DNA from: CAVZTX01 sp963778375 | Lineage (GTDB): Bacteria > Chloroflexota > Ktedonobacteria > Ktedonobacterales > Ktedonobacteraceae | NCBI GenBank assembly: GCA_963778375.1 | Contig: CAVZTX010000023.1 | Span: 62,001-126,000 of the forward strand | Length of the DNA stretch: 64,000 nt | Direction of reading: 5' to 3' | Shown here: positions 1 through 9,564 of the stretch, one piece after another | Layout of the letters: each line of letters starts with the position of its first letter | How positions within the stretch are numbered: position 1 is the stretch's first letter | Position numbers and translations under genes: made by a program | Notes under the pieces: model-generated | The model's input: the letters and a program-made list of their open reading frames with translations, nothing else | Told to the model about the DNA's origin: nothing | The model's database searches: none

Positions 1-3000
1 CGTCGGGTAAAATCCTCTGTATAGAAGATATTAGTCCGGCGATGATAGAGCACTCCCAGGCAAAAAAGCGTATTCCCCCACTCCCATGGCAAGTCTAGCA
101 TTTCACATTGTTCAAGGGATTGTTTCAAGTCCTGCTCCGCTGCTTCCCAATTTTGCAACTCGAGGTACATTCTGCCACGCGCACGCAAGGCAACTGCCAG
201 GCCCTTGCATGATCCCGATGCGTCAGCAATGCTAACCGCTCGCTCACACAATATTTGCTGTACCTCTGTGCTTTCGCTCGTCATGACGGAAAGTTCGGCC
301 AGTATTGACAGCACTATTGGTCGGGGAAATGGCTCGCTGCGTTCAACGGATGTTCGATAGTCTGCTATCGCGCGTGACCAATCCTGACGTGCAAGATGAA
401 TGCTGCGGGTGAGTTCTGGTTGAATACCACGTAGATCGACCAGCCGTTTGCACTGGCGCATGTACTCATCACCCTCTTCCTGGTTGCCTGTGCGATAGGC
501 AATTTCTGCCAGGGTTTCCAGGGCATCGAACTGCCACTGTTCGTCTAGTTGATATTGCTCGCACATTTGCAAGATGTTCCGTCCAACTTCGCATACCTCG
601 TCCCAGCGATTCCAATGATACCAGGTATACATACGCCCGATCATGCTGACCAGCAGCATAGATGGGCTTTCCATTGTTTGAGCAATATGCGAGGCACGGC
701 CAAACCATTTCAGCGCTGACTGATAATCGTTAATACGTTCATGTGCAGCACCTAGTGAGTAATACAGATCATGGAGTTCTTCGCGGCTGCTTATTGCGCT
801 TACCAGTTCCAGGCGACGGTGTTGCACCGAGTGCGATTCATGATATTTGTGCAGCCTGAGATAGATGAAGCCTAAGGCATCCAGTGAGATCCACAACGCG
901 ATAGCATCGTTCTTTCCCTCGGCAATGCTCAGCGCTTCATTTCCGCTATGCAGGGCCTGCTCTGCTAGCTCGGCTCTTTCAGCGGAACCAGCCTCCGGTT
1001 GATCCATTTGCCGTAGATACCAAAGGGCTTGATACGTGAGAAAAGCAACCTGATCGCGGCTCAAGTCGTCCTCACCTATAGGTTGGGCCGATACATCGGG
1101 GCCAGGTGTGAAGGAATCTGTAGATGTTTTGTCAACTTCGCTGAGACCTTTATGGAGATCTTCAAGCAGTTGCAAGCCAGCGTCAATGTAGGAGCGAACT
1201 TCCTGCAGATCAGGTTCGATGTTGAACCAGCCACCCCAACGTGTTGGGAGTTCTGCTAGACGCTCATAGAGGCAGAGCAAGATATCGTATTGTTCTTTCG
1301 ATTCGGCTTCTGGGACTTCCTTCATCAATTGGAGCGCCTGGCGATACTCCTCCCACGCTTCATCCAGGTTGGCTCGTTGTGAATAGGCATCACCCAGTTT
1401 ATCATGCATACGACAGAGGGTCTGCGTATTCACATTGCTGTCTTCCAGCAATTCCAGTGCTTCACTGTATGCTTGAATAGCACGAATGGTGTAGTAGCTG
1501 TGAAGCGCCTGATCGCCTGCCATTGTCAGGTAGTGAATTGCGCGGCTGCGTAACTCGGTCCGAGAAAGAGGGAAGGATATGGGCATTTCCAGGGTTGCTG
1601 ACCAATTTGCCAGAGCTTGCTGAAAGTGATAGGCAAGCAGTTCTACAAATTGCTCAGTTCTGCCGACTGTACGTTCTTCAAGCCAGAGGGCTAGCTGTGC
1701 ATGTGCCTGGGAGCGGCGCACACGTGGGATGTTGTTGTAGACAACGTCGCGAATCAAGACATGTTTAAAGCTAAAAACGCGATCATGCTCTGATGGACTA
1801 CGTGCCGGTTTCTCCATCTCAGTGATAAAGTCTCGCTGTACAAGCGAGTCAAGTGTTTGAAGAACAGTGTTGCGCATCACCTCTATAGAGGCAGAAGTGG
1901 AAGACCTCGTATCCGTCCCTCGATAGGGTGTGGCGAGTTCAAGCAGTCCTGACAACCAGAAGGTGCGGCCAATGATCGATGCATCCTGGAGAACACGCTT
2001 CTCTAAGGGATTCAGTAGGTCAACGCGGGCTGCCAGCACTCCTTGAATGGTATCGGGCACACGGAGCGGAAAAACATAGTGCTGATCAATAAGTGTATCT
2101 TCAGGTGGTGCGGCAGGGCTTGCAAGCTCGCTGAGAACAACCTCATGTTGAGCACTTACATGCCAGGAATCTCCCTCATTGACTAGCACACCTTGATCGA
2201 TGAGCATGCGTACAATTTCTTCGACGAAGAAAGGATTGCCTTCAGCCCGATTCAAGATGGTATGGCGTAGCGCCTCTGGAAGCTCATCTGTCTTTAAAAG
2301 TTCATTGATAAGTTCACTACTTTCCTCATTAGAAAGTGATTCCAAAGCGATGGTTGTGAAATTACGACGTCCACCGCCCCAATCACGTCGTCGTTCGAAG
2401 AAATCGGGACGAGCGGGACAGAGGAAGAGAATCGGCACGTTGCTTACACGATCGGTTAAATATTCTAATAGGTCAAGTAAGGCCTCATCGGCCCATTGTA
2501 AATCGTCGATCACGAGAATGAGTGGCTGTTGTTGTGCCAGTGCTTCTAGAAAAATACGCCAAGCACGTAGCAACGCTGCTTGCTGGCCACTTTGCTCTGT
2601 GCTTTTGCTATGGGTGCTGCGTTGGCGTTCTCGTTCTCGTTCTCGTCCGTCTACATACTCCTCTGCCCCCTCTGGGGTTGCAACCTGAACCCCAAGGGCG
2701 GGTGTACCATCGATTGAGGCCACTGAGAGAGGAGAATGTGCTCCAGGAGAGCGTGTGGTCTGGACAGTACGTCTAGATTCTAATGGGGTAATATCAAGTT
2801 CTCTACCAATACTGCGTGCGATGGCACTGGCCACTTCTGCTGGATCCTCAGTACGTTTGGCCGAAATTAAGGTGTCCCGTACAAGGCCAACCAGGCGGCT
2901 TTTGATTGTGCCGTAGGTCTCACCCTCCTGTACGTTGAGCAGGGTACGCAAAATCTCGATGAGGGGCCAGTAGGTTATCCCTTCACCATAGGGAGGGCAG

Positions 3001-4220
3001 CGTCCTTGTAGTACACGTGGGGCTACCAATGCGTCATCACATGTGGTGCAACTGGCTTTCTCCTGTTCACCTTCAATAAATTCACGCACTAACCGTGATT
3101 TACCAATACCTGGAACACCGAGTAATGTGATCAAATGTGGATGTTGTTCGGTCTGAACTCGCGCGTAAGTGGCGTGCATCAGTGTAAGCTCCAAGTCGCG
3201 TCCGACGAGTCGAGCTTCCAGTCCCTCGATACCACGTGGATGTTGTGCAATGCTGGCATATGAAATTAGAGAGGAATTTGCCAAACTTTCTCGCGTCCTG
3301 TAGCCCAGCACAACCCACGCGAGTATTGGTTGCGATTTGCCTCGGAGGTTTAGAGGAGCGATGCGTCGAAAATCGAAGACGTCACGCGTAGTAAGGTAGG
3401 TTCGTTCGCCCACCAAAATAGTATCAGGCATCGCCATCTGCTGTAGACGAGCTGCAACGTTCACGGCATCACCTGTGATGAGAAAGTCCTGGCGAGCAGT
3501 TACGTGTCCCCCAGAGAGGATGCCTCCACTTTGAGCAGCGACCTCGCCGGTGTTAATGCCAATGCGCATCTGGAGGCGTGTTGCCTCCTGATCACGTGTT
3601 TGTCGCTGTTCATTAAAGTTGGCGAGGGCTATTTGCATATCAAGGGCTGCTCTTATAGCGCGATCAGGATCATCTTCATGAGCTATAGGAGCGCCAAAGA
3701 CAGCCATCACAGCATCACCAATATATTTCTCCACCGTGCCACCATGTCTGCGAATTTGCTCCGTCATAAGGTTGAAGTAGGCCGCCAAGATGGCGCGCAT
3801 ATCTTCGGGGTCCAGGCGATCTGCTAGCGGCGTCGAGCTAACGATATCGGCAAACATGACCGTAACTACGCGTCGCTCTTCTGAAGGTGTAGAAGGACGA
3901 GGGAATTGGAATGTGCCCCGTAAGTCCTGTTGAGCGCCTAATGCATCCGTAGGTGCGGAGATGGTTCCTGCCTGAGTCTGATACGCTGGAGTAGGCTGAG
4001 TGGAGGACCTTGTGTCGGCATGTCTTGCCTCACCATCTAGCGACAACGGTGTCGTATTCTCACCTCTTGGTGTGAGCGCTGTACCACATTCAATGCAGAA
4101 TTTTGCGAAGGGTAAATTGACTGTGCCGCAGTTTGGGCATACAACAAGTCGATTGCCGCATTCGAGACAAAATTTTGCCTGTGGCGGGTTGATAGTCTGA
4201 CAATTTGGGCAGCGCAGCAT
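1..4220 (-). CDS. Adenylate/guanylate cyclase - AAA ATPase - TPR regulator, 3' part missing
   Basis: The reading frame is open from an ATG at 4220 to the window edge, about 1,406 codons, so the C-terminus lies outside. The N-terminus has two zinc ribbons (C4/C7...C18/C21 and C28/C31...C42/C45). A class III nucleotide cyclase domain follows at about residues 110-290, with the FADIV metal motif and a GDAVMAVFG strand. A STAND/AAA-type ATPase comes next, with Walker A GVPGIGKSR near residue 367 and Walker B LVIDD near 565, and then long helical TPR-like repeats reaching position 1. Proteins of this cyclase/ATPase/TPR family act as large cytoplasmic signal integrators. Whether this one makes cAMP is inferred. 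The gene is divergent from the DUF402 gene at 4358. Confidence 0.88.
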   Translation of the reverse strand, partial: MLRCPNCQTINPPQAKFCLECGNRLVVCPNCGTVNLPFAKFCIECGTALTPRGENTTPLSLDGEARHADTRSSTQPTPAYQTQAGTISAPTDALGAQQDLRGTFQFPRPSTPSEERRVVTVMFADIVSSTPLADRLDPEDMRAILAAYFNLMTEQIRRHGGTVEKYIGDAVMAVFGAPIAHEDDPDRAIRAALDMQIALANFNEQRQTRDQEATRLQMRIGINTGEVAAQSGGILSGGHVTARQDFLITGDAVNVAARLQQMAMPDTILVGERTYLTTRDVFDFRRIAPLNLRGKSQPILAWVVLGYRTRESLANSSLISYASIAQHPRGIEGLEARLVGRDLELTLMHATYARVQTEQHPHLITLLGVPGIGKSRLVREFIEGEQEKASCTTCDDALVAPRVLQGRCPPYGEGITYWPLIEILRTLLNVQEGETYGTIKSRLVGLVRDTLISAKRTEDPAEVASAIARSIGRELDITPLESRRTVQTTRSPGAHSPLSVASIDGTPALGVQVATPEGAEEYVDGRERERERQRSTHSKSTEQSGQQAALLRAWRIFLEALAQQQPLILVIDDLQWADEALLDLLEYLTDRVSNVPILFLCPARPDFFERRRDWGGGRRNFTTIALESLSNEESSELINELLKTDELPEALRHTILNRAEGNPFFVEEIVRMLIDQGVLVNEGDSWHVSAQHEVVLSELASPAAPPEDTLIDQHYVFPLRVPDTIQGVLAARVDLLNPLEKRVLQDASIIGRTFWLSGLLELATPYRGTDTRSSTSASIEVMRNTVLQTLDSLVQRDFITEMEKPARSPSEHDRVFSFKHVLIRDVVYNNIPRVRRSQAHAQLALWLEERTVGRTEQFVELLAYHFQQALANWSATLEMPISFPLSRTELRSRAIHYLTMAGDQALHSYYTIRAIQAYSEALELLEDSNVNTQTLCRMHDKLGDAYSQRANLDEAWEEYRQALQLMKEVPEAESKEQYDILLCLYERLAELPTRWGGWFNIEPDLQEVRSYIDAGLQLLEDLHKGLSEVDKTSTDSFTPGPDVSAQPIGEDDLSRDQVAFLTYQALWYLRQMDQPEAGSAERAELAEQALHSGNEALSIAEGKNDAIALWISLDALGFIYLRLHKYHESHSVQHRRLELVSAISSREELHDLYYSLGAAHERINDYQSALKWFGRASHIAQTMESPSMLLVSMIGRMYTWYHWNRWDEVCEVGRNILQMCEQYQLDEQWQFDALETLAEIAYRTGNQEEGDEYMRQCKRLVDLRGIQPELTRSIHLARQDWSRAIADYRTSVERSEPFPRPIVLSILAELSVMTSESTEVQQILCERAVSIADASGSCKGLAVALRARGRMYLELQNWEAAEQDLKQSLEQCEMLDLPWEWGNTLFCLGVLYHRRTNIFYTEDFTR

Positions 4221-4357
4221 AGGTATCCTGTATTGGTTGCTAATTCACTCCCCTCTATTGTACAACACGGCATAATAGTATGTGGGACTATTTGTTTGGC
4301 GCTTGACGGCATCTCAGAATTTGCGTACTATTAGGGACGATGGAAGGGAGAGCTATT

Positions 4358-4912
4358 ATGCAACCAGAATTTCAGGTGGAGAGCCGCAGTTATGATAAGA
4401 TGCTGCGTGGAACCTGGCAAGCCTATCGATTGGATGCAACAACACGGTTGAGTGACGAGTATACCGCAGAAGCGGCGAGTGATTGCACTCGCCTTTGGCT
4501 TCCGGTGGGCACGCTTATGCGCTGGTCAACGCGAACATGGCCACTGCGATACAATTGTTTGCAGTTTTTCTGGCCGCAGCGCTGGTATATGCTCAGCGCT
4601 TTTTATGATGGGCGTACGCTGATACATACCTATGCCTCCATTATTCAGCCTGCTACAATTGAATTTGAGCGACTATCCTATGTTGATCTTGATCTAAGTA
4701 TCCTGGTTAAGCCGGATTTGACCTATGAAGTGCTGACACAGGCAGAATTTGACCAATTGTCGGATACTCTACATTATAATGAAGAGACGCGCATAGGTGC
4801 GTTAATGGCGATGAGTACGCTTACAAACTCAATTTCACTGAGTGTTGGTCTTTTTGCAACGATCCCCCACCTGCTGCGCGAGACGACGTTTCATATGGCG
4901 AAATGTTCGTAG
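4358..4912 (+). CDS. DUF402 domain protein
   Basis: A 184-residue soluble protein. The central block with YDG, HTYASI and the acidic YVDLDLSILVKPD stretch (about residues 90-130) is the DUF402 signature. The family includes small phosphatases acting on nucleoside tri- and diphosphates, but the substrate here is unknown. The ATG at 4358 is preferred over one at 4340 because GGAAGGGAG lies seven bases upstream of it. It is followed by the epimerase gene on the same strand after about 20 bases, so the two are probably co-transcribed. The metabolic link between them is not evident. Confidence 0.75.
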   Translation: MQPEFQVESRSYDKMLRGTWQAYRLDATTRLSDEYTAEAASDCTRLWLPVGTLMRWSTRTWPLRYNCLQFFWPQRWYMLSAFYDGRTLIHTYASIIQPATIEFERLSYVDLDLSILVKPDLTYEVLTQAEFDQLSDTLHYNEETRIGALMAMSTLTNSISLSVGLFATIPHLLRETTFHMAKCS

Positions 4913-4932
4913 GGGACGATCAGGAGATGTTT

Positions 4933-5346
4933 ATGCCCAGGCGAATTGATCACGTGGCCATTATTGTTCGAAATATTGAACAGGCGCTTGTGTTTTATCG
5001 AGATACGCTGGGCATAACGCCAAGTGAGATAAAAGAGGTCCCGACAGAGCAGGTACGTATTGCTTTTTTACCTATGGGTGGACCGAGTGGAAGCGAGATT
5101 GAGTTAATCGAACCTACAACCCCTGACTCCAGCCTGGCAAAGTTTCTGGAAAAGCGTGGTGAAGGGTTGCATCATATCTGCCTGGAAGTGGAAGATATTG
5201 ATGCAGCACTTGCAGAAATGCAGGAAAAAGGTGCGCCTGTTCTCGACAAGCAACCTCGTGTTGCTGCTGAAGGGAGGGCTATTTTCGTGCATCCTAAAGC
5301 AGCAAACGGGGTGTTGTTGGAGTTGTTAGAGAGGCACACGTTATAG
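4933..5346 (+). CDS. mce: Methylmalonyl-CoA epimerase
   Basis: A 137-residue glyoxalase/VOC-fold enzyme that interconverts (S)- and (R)-methylmalonyl-CoA. The N-terminal RIDHVAIIV, the internal GLHHICLEVEDI and the C-terminal VLLELLE carry the His and Glu metal ligands expected for the family, and the length is typical. The ATG at 4933 sits six bases after GGAG; upstream ATGs at 4903 and 4927 have poorer spacing. The gene overlaps the end of the oppositely oriented acyl-CoA carboxylase gene by six bases. Together they fit the propionyl-CoA to succinyl-CoA route. No mutase gene is in the window. Confidence 0.93.
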   Translation: MPRRIDHVAIIVRNIEQALVFYRDTLGITPSEIKEVPTEQVRIAFLPMGGPSGSEIELIEPTTPDSSLAKFLEKRGEGLHHICLEVEDIDAALAEMQEKGAPVLDKQPRVAAEGRAIFVHPKAANGVLLELLERHTL

Positions 5347-6933
5347 TGGGATGTTGCCATGTTTCTTGGGTGGGTTTGAGTCCCGCTTGTTTTTCAGCAT
5401 TTCTAGCGCGGTAATCAGCTTAGAGCGGGTGTAACGAGGCTCGATGATCTCGTCGATGTAGCCTCGGCTGGCGGCGATGTAAGGGTTGGCAAACTTCTCG
5501 GTATATTCCGCAATGAGTTCCTTACGACGTTGATCGGGATCATTAGCCTTATCAAGCTCGTCCTTAAAGAGGATATTCACCGCACCTTCCGCGCCCATGA
5601 CCGCGATTTCTGCCGTCGGCCACGCATAGTTAATATCGCCACGCACGTGTTTGCTGTTCATTACATCATAAGCCCCCCCATAGGCCTTGCGTGTAATCAC
5701 GGTGATCTTCGGCACAGTAGCTTCGCAGTAAGCGAAGAGCAGCTTGGCACCATGACGGATAATGCCGTTATGTTCCTGACTTACACCGGGCAAAAATCCG
5801 GGGACATCTACAAACGTGATGATGGGAATGTTGAAGCAGTCGCAAAAGCGCACGAAGCGTGCTCCCTTGTCCGATGAATTGATATCAAGCACTCCTGCCA
5901 AAGCGCCCGGTTGCTGAGCTACGATACCCACGGGGCGCCCATTGAGGCGGGCAAAGCCAACAACAATATTCGTGGCATATAGCTCCTGTACTTCGAAGAA
6001 ATCGCTGTCATCGACAATGTGCTGGATGATCATTTTCATATCATAAGGCTTATTCGGATTGTCGGGGATGATACTATCTAGAGCCTCCTCGGCGCGTGTT
6101 GGAGAGTCGGTTGGAATGATACGCGGTGGGTCCTCAAGGTTATTTAATGGAAGATAACTCATCAGTTGGCGAATCATGCGGATGCAATCGGGTTCGGTGG
6201 GGCAAGAAAAGTGTGCGACACCGCTCGTGCTGTTATGGACCATCGCACCGCCCAGCTCTTCAAGGGTCACATCCTCATGAGTGACGGTTTTCAATACATT
6301 CGGTCCGGTCACAAACATGTAGCTAGTCTGCTCCACCATGAAAATAAAGTCGGTGATGGCCGGGGAGTAGACTGCGCCGCCGGCACATGGACCCATAATG
6401 GCGGAAATCTGGGGCACGACGCCTGAAGCCAATGTATTGCGCAGGAAAATATCGGCATACGCGCCCAGGCTGACTACGCCTTCCTGAATGCGTGCCCCAC
6501 CGGAGTCGTTGAGACCAATCACTGGTGCGCCGTTCTTCATGGCAAGGTCCATAATCTTGCAGATCTTCTCAGCATGTGCTTCGGAAAGCGAACCACCAAA
6601 GACGGTGAAATCTTGTGAGAAAACATACACGAGCCGACCATCGACCTGCCCATAGCCGGTAACCACACCATCGCCAGGAATTCTTTGTTCGTCCAGCCCG
6701 AAATCGGTGGAGCGATGGGTGACAAACATATCGAGTTCGTTGAATGTGCCTGGGTCAAGCAGGAGGTCAAGTCGTTCACGGGCAGTGAGTTTGCCCTTCT
6801 TATGCTGCGCTTCAATGCGCTTCTTGCCGCCGCCAAGCATTGCCTCTTCTCTTAAATGGTGAAGTTCAGCCAGTTTGTCATGTGTGCTTTTCATGCCGGA
6901 AGATTCTTGCGGAGTACGTTCACTTGTGGTCAT
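5341..6933 (-). CDS. pccB: Acyl-CoA (propionyl-CoA) carboxylase, carboxyltransferase subunit
   Basis: About 530 residues, normal for the beta subunit of propionyl-/acetyl-CoA carboxylases. It moves the carboxyl group from biotin to the acyl-CoA. Both crotonase-like halves are visible: N-terminal half with SGGARIQEG (about residue 150) and the oxyanion-hole glycines GPCAGGA (about 188), C-terminal half with DVPGFLPG and RKAYGGAYDVM (about 425). No biotin domain is present, so an alpha subunit must be encoded elsewhere. The ATG at 6933 has GGAG nine bases upstream; an ATG at 6948 is possible. The neighbouring epimerase supports a methylmalonyl-CoA role, although decarboxylase subunits look similar. 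Confidence 0.93.
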   Translation of the reverse strand: MTTSERTPQESSGMKSTHDKLAELHHLREEAMLGGGKKRIEAQHKKGKLTARERLDLLLDPGTFNELDMFVTHRSTDFGLDEQRIPGDGVVTGYGQVDGRLVYVFSQDFTVFGGSLSEAHAEKICKIMDLAMKNGAPVIGLNDSGGARIQEGVVSLGAYADIFLRNTLASGVVPQISAIMGPCAGGAVYSPAITDFIFMVEQTSYMFVTGPNVLKTVTHEDVTLEELGGAMVHNSTSGVAHFSCPTEPDCIRMIRQLMSYLPLNNLEDPPRIIPTDSPTRAEEALDSIIPDNPNKPYDMKMIIQHIVDDSDFFEVQELYATNIVVGFARLNGRPVGIVAQQPGALAGVLDINSSDKGARFVRFCDCFNIPIITFVDVPGFLPGVSQEHNGIIRHGAKLLFAYCEATVPKITVITRKAYGGAYDVMNSKHVRGDINYAWPTAEIAVMGAEGAVNILFKDELDKANDPDQRRKELIAEYTEKFANPYIAASRGYIDEIIEPRYTRSKLITALEMLKNKRDSNPPKKHGNIPL

Positions 6934-7230
6934 CTTTTCAGTCTCCATCGGTACGTGTGTGAATTTGGGTGTTAAGGCAGTATAGCATGCAGCTTGTATG
7001 AGTGTCTAACTCGCAGCTTTGAACGCGTACTCAGTAACATAGTATGCCTGGCGCGAAAGAAGAGGATAAGGAGTGTTGTTAAAGCGACTGTTCGCTTTAG
7101 GTATTTTTACTGATGCCAGGAAGAGAAAAATTTGCTTATATGAGAAGCTAAATGTTAAGTCATTCGTTCAACAAAGATATACCGGCAATATATCACCAAG
7201 CACATTTTCTTGTTAGAAAGAGGTATTGAG

Positions 7231-9429
7231 GTGATTTCTTCGGTCTGGCGAAAGCGTGTTGTAGAGTGGTGGAGGCGCTTCGAACTCTATTCTGCTCCTG
7301 AGGCTTTACCCCACACACGATTATTTTGGGTTGCAATGGGGTTGGTTAGCTTCTTTGTGCTGGCCTTCTCAGTCTATTTCATTATCTACCTGGTTGGGCG
7401 ACACGGTGCCTACATGACATCTGCTGAGGACATGGGTATTATGGACCAGGCGGTTTGGAGCCTGACGCATGGGCATCTTTTCCAACAAACGATCTGCAAT
7501 ACTATCAGCGATGTAAACTGTTACGGGTTGAATGGTATTAGTCGTTTCGCTATTCACTTTGAACCAATCCTCTTTCCCGTTTCGCTCTTTTATTTGATCT
7601 GGTCCAGTCCTGACACACTCTTGATACTCCAGGTTTTAGTGGTAGCCAGTGGAGCTTTTCCAGCGTTCTGGTTAGCACGCTTACGACTGCGTAACGAATT
7701 GGCATCTGCTGGCATTGCGCTGCTCTATTTGCTCTATCCGGCACAGCAACAGGCCACTATCTTTGATTTTCATGCAGTAACATTTACGGCTTCTCTCCTG
7801 CTCTTTACGCTATATTTCATGTACACAAGGCGAACTGTGTGGTTATTTGTCTTTGCTATTCTCTCTATGGCTTGCAAAGAAGAGATTGCGCTGGTAATTG
7901 CTTTGTTTGGCCTGTGGTCGATACTTTTTCAGCACCGCTGGAGAAGTGGCGGAGCATTGTTCTTACTTGCTATCGCCTGGTTGGGCCTTGATCTGCTCAT
8001 TTTCCACATCTTCAGTCCGGTTGGGCACCCACTGCTGGTATCGCGCTACTCCTATCTAGGTAGCCCAATACAAATTGCGAAGCTAATTCTAAAGCATCCA
8101 CATGAATTCCTAAATTGGTTCGTGCTCAATTCAAGTGATATGCAGTATTATAGAATCCTTTTTGCTCCAGCGGGTTACTTGCCGCTATTTGCTCCCTGGG
8201 TGTTGGTGCTGGCTGTCCCTTCGCTGGCTCTCAATGTGCTCAGCTCCGATCCAAATATGCGTACGGGGATCTTTCAGTACAATGCTGAGATCGTACCAAT
8301 CCTGATTTTTGCCACTATTGAGGCAATCATGTTGATTGCCTGGTTAGTACAGTGGGGTATCACAAGAATACACTTGTTCAGTGAGAAGGTGTCCTCATCT
8401 CGTCCATCGATTGCATGGCCTCAATATTTCAGTCGTCAAGCACGTCCGGTTCTGCTATTTGCACTCATAGGCTTCGTGTTGTTCACTGTGGTGCGGCAAG
8501 ACTTCACCTACGGTGCTCTGCCCTTCTCGCAGGGCTTTCAATGGCCGCAGACGACGGCGCATGCTCAACTGGCACAACGATTTGTGGACATGATCCCGCC
8601 TACTGTAGCGGTCTCGGCGCAATCTAGTCTTGTTCCGCATATCAGTCAACGCTCTCAGATTTATCTCTTTCCGTATGACGACAACAATGCTGACTACGTT
8701 TTTCTGGATGTGCTCAGTAGCACCTATCCCTTAAATTATGCTCCCTATATTCATGAGGTAAAGAGTCTTTTACTAAATGGGAAGTATGGCGTGGTTGCAG
8801 CGCAGGATGGATATATGCTGTTCAAGCGTGGATTAGCTGCTCCTGGCATTTCACCATACTCACCAGTTCAAGACGGTGATGATGTGATACCGGATTTACC
8901 GGATAACTTTTGCTCATTTGTCAATGTTTCACAAAAGCAAGTCAGAAATCCTTTGCGGGTAAATTTCACAACGACTGATAGTACATCTGCTGATGTGAGT
9001 CTAATTGGCTATAGCTTCGCTGCTCCCAACAAGTTTCCAGCAAACGTGCTGACCCAGTTTATGCAAGTAACGACTTATTGGAAGCTGAATGCATCCAGTT
9101 TGCCTCCGTTGCGTATAGTAGTACTGCTGCTTGATAAAACGGGCAAGGAACAGTATGCAAGTATCGATTTTCCCGCGAATTCCTGGTGCCCAACGACGAC
9201 ATGGAAACAAGGAGAAATCCTGCGCCTGAGAAGCTCAACATTGTATATAGGTACGATGCCTAAAGGAATAACACATATGGCAATCGCTCTTATACCGCTG
9301 GGGGTCTCCTTTGGTTCGAGTGCTGCTGCTCAGGCTCGGCTTCCTTTGCAAGTGGTCCATGCGCCCGGCTCGGTGGCTCCCGTCAAGGGGACGAATGCGC
9401 TGCAACTGACGACGTTTTCGATACAATAA
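7231..9429 (+). CDS. DUF2079 polytopic membrane protein
   Basis: About 732 residues with many transmembrane helices in the first 430 or so and a beta-rich extracytoplasmic C-terminal part. The motif SAEDMGIMDQAVWSLTHG near residue 70, followed by a conserved HFEPILFP segment, is typical of DUF2079. That family resembles GT-C glycosyltransferases, with acidic residues in the first outer loop, so a lipid-linked sugar transferase role is possible but unproven. A GTG at 7231 is chosen because AGAGG lies seven bases before it; a TTG at 7210 would add seven residues. The gene stands alone. Confidence 0.82.
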   Translation: MISSVWRKRVVEWWRRFELYSAPEALPHTRLFWVAMGLVSFFVLAFSVYFIIYLVGRHGAYMTSAEDMGIMDQAVWSLTHGHLFQQTICNTISDVNCYGLNGISRFAIHFEPILFPVSLFYLIWSSPDTLLILQVLVVASGAFPAFWLARLRLRNELASAGIALLYLLYPAQQQATIFDFHAVTFTASLLLFTLYFMYTRRTVWLFVFAILSMACKEEIALVIALFGLWSILFQHRWRSGGALFLLAIAWLGLDLLIFHIFSPVGHPLLVSRYSYLGSPIQIAKLILKHPHEFLNWFVLNSSDMQYYRILFAPAGYLPLFAPWVLVLAVPSLALNVLSSDPNMRTGIFQYNAEIVPILIFATIEAIMLIAWLVQWGITRIHLFSEKVSSSRPSIAWPQYFSRQARPVLLFALIGFVLFTVVRQDFTYGALPFSQGFQWPQTTAHAQLAQRFVDMIPPTVAVSAQSSLVPHISQRSQIYLFPYDDNNADYVFLDVLSSTYPLNYAPYIHEVKSLLLNGKYGVVAAQDGYMLFKRGLAAPGISPYSPVQDGDDVIPDLPDNFCSFVNVSQKQVRNPLRVNFTTTDSTSADVSLIGYSFAAPNKFPANVLTQFMQVTTYWKLNASSLPPLRIVVLLLDKTGKEQYASIDFPANSWCPTTTWKQGEILRLRSSTLYIGTMPKGITHMAIALIPLGVSFGSSAAAQARLPLQVVHAPGSVAPVKGTNALQLTTFSIQ

Positions 9430-9564
9430 GAGAGTTCTATTTTTTCTGCTTATCTACTTGTCGACTTGTAGCTGATTAGCAGCCTTACATGTATGGGATA
9501 TGTTATACTTGAGCCAATACAGTTTCGAGAGGATATCTCTGCACTTCCTCAACAAGGGGGTAAC

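Noticed and set aside
1029..2776. Several plus-strand reading frames of 76-162 codons
   Set aside because: They lie opposite the continuous cyclase/ATPase/TPR frame, have no ribosome-binding sites and show low-complexity Ser/Arg translations typical of antisense shadows.
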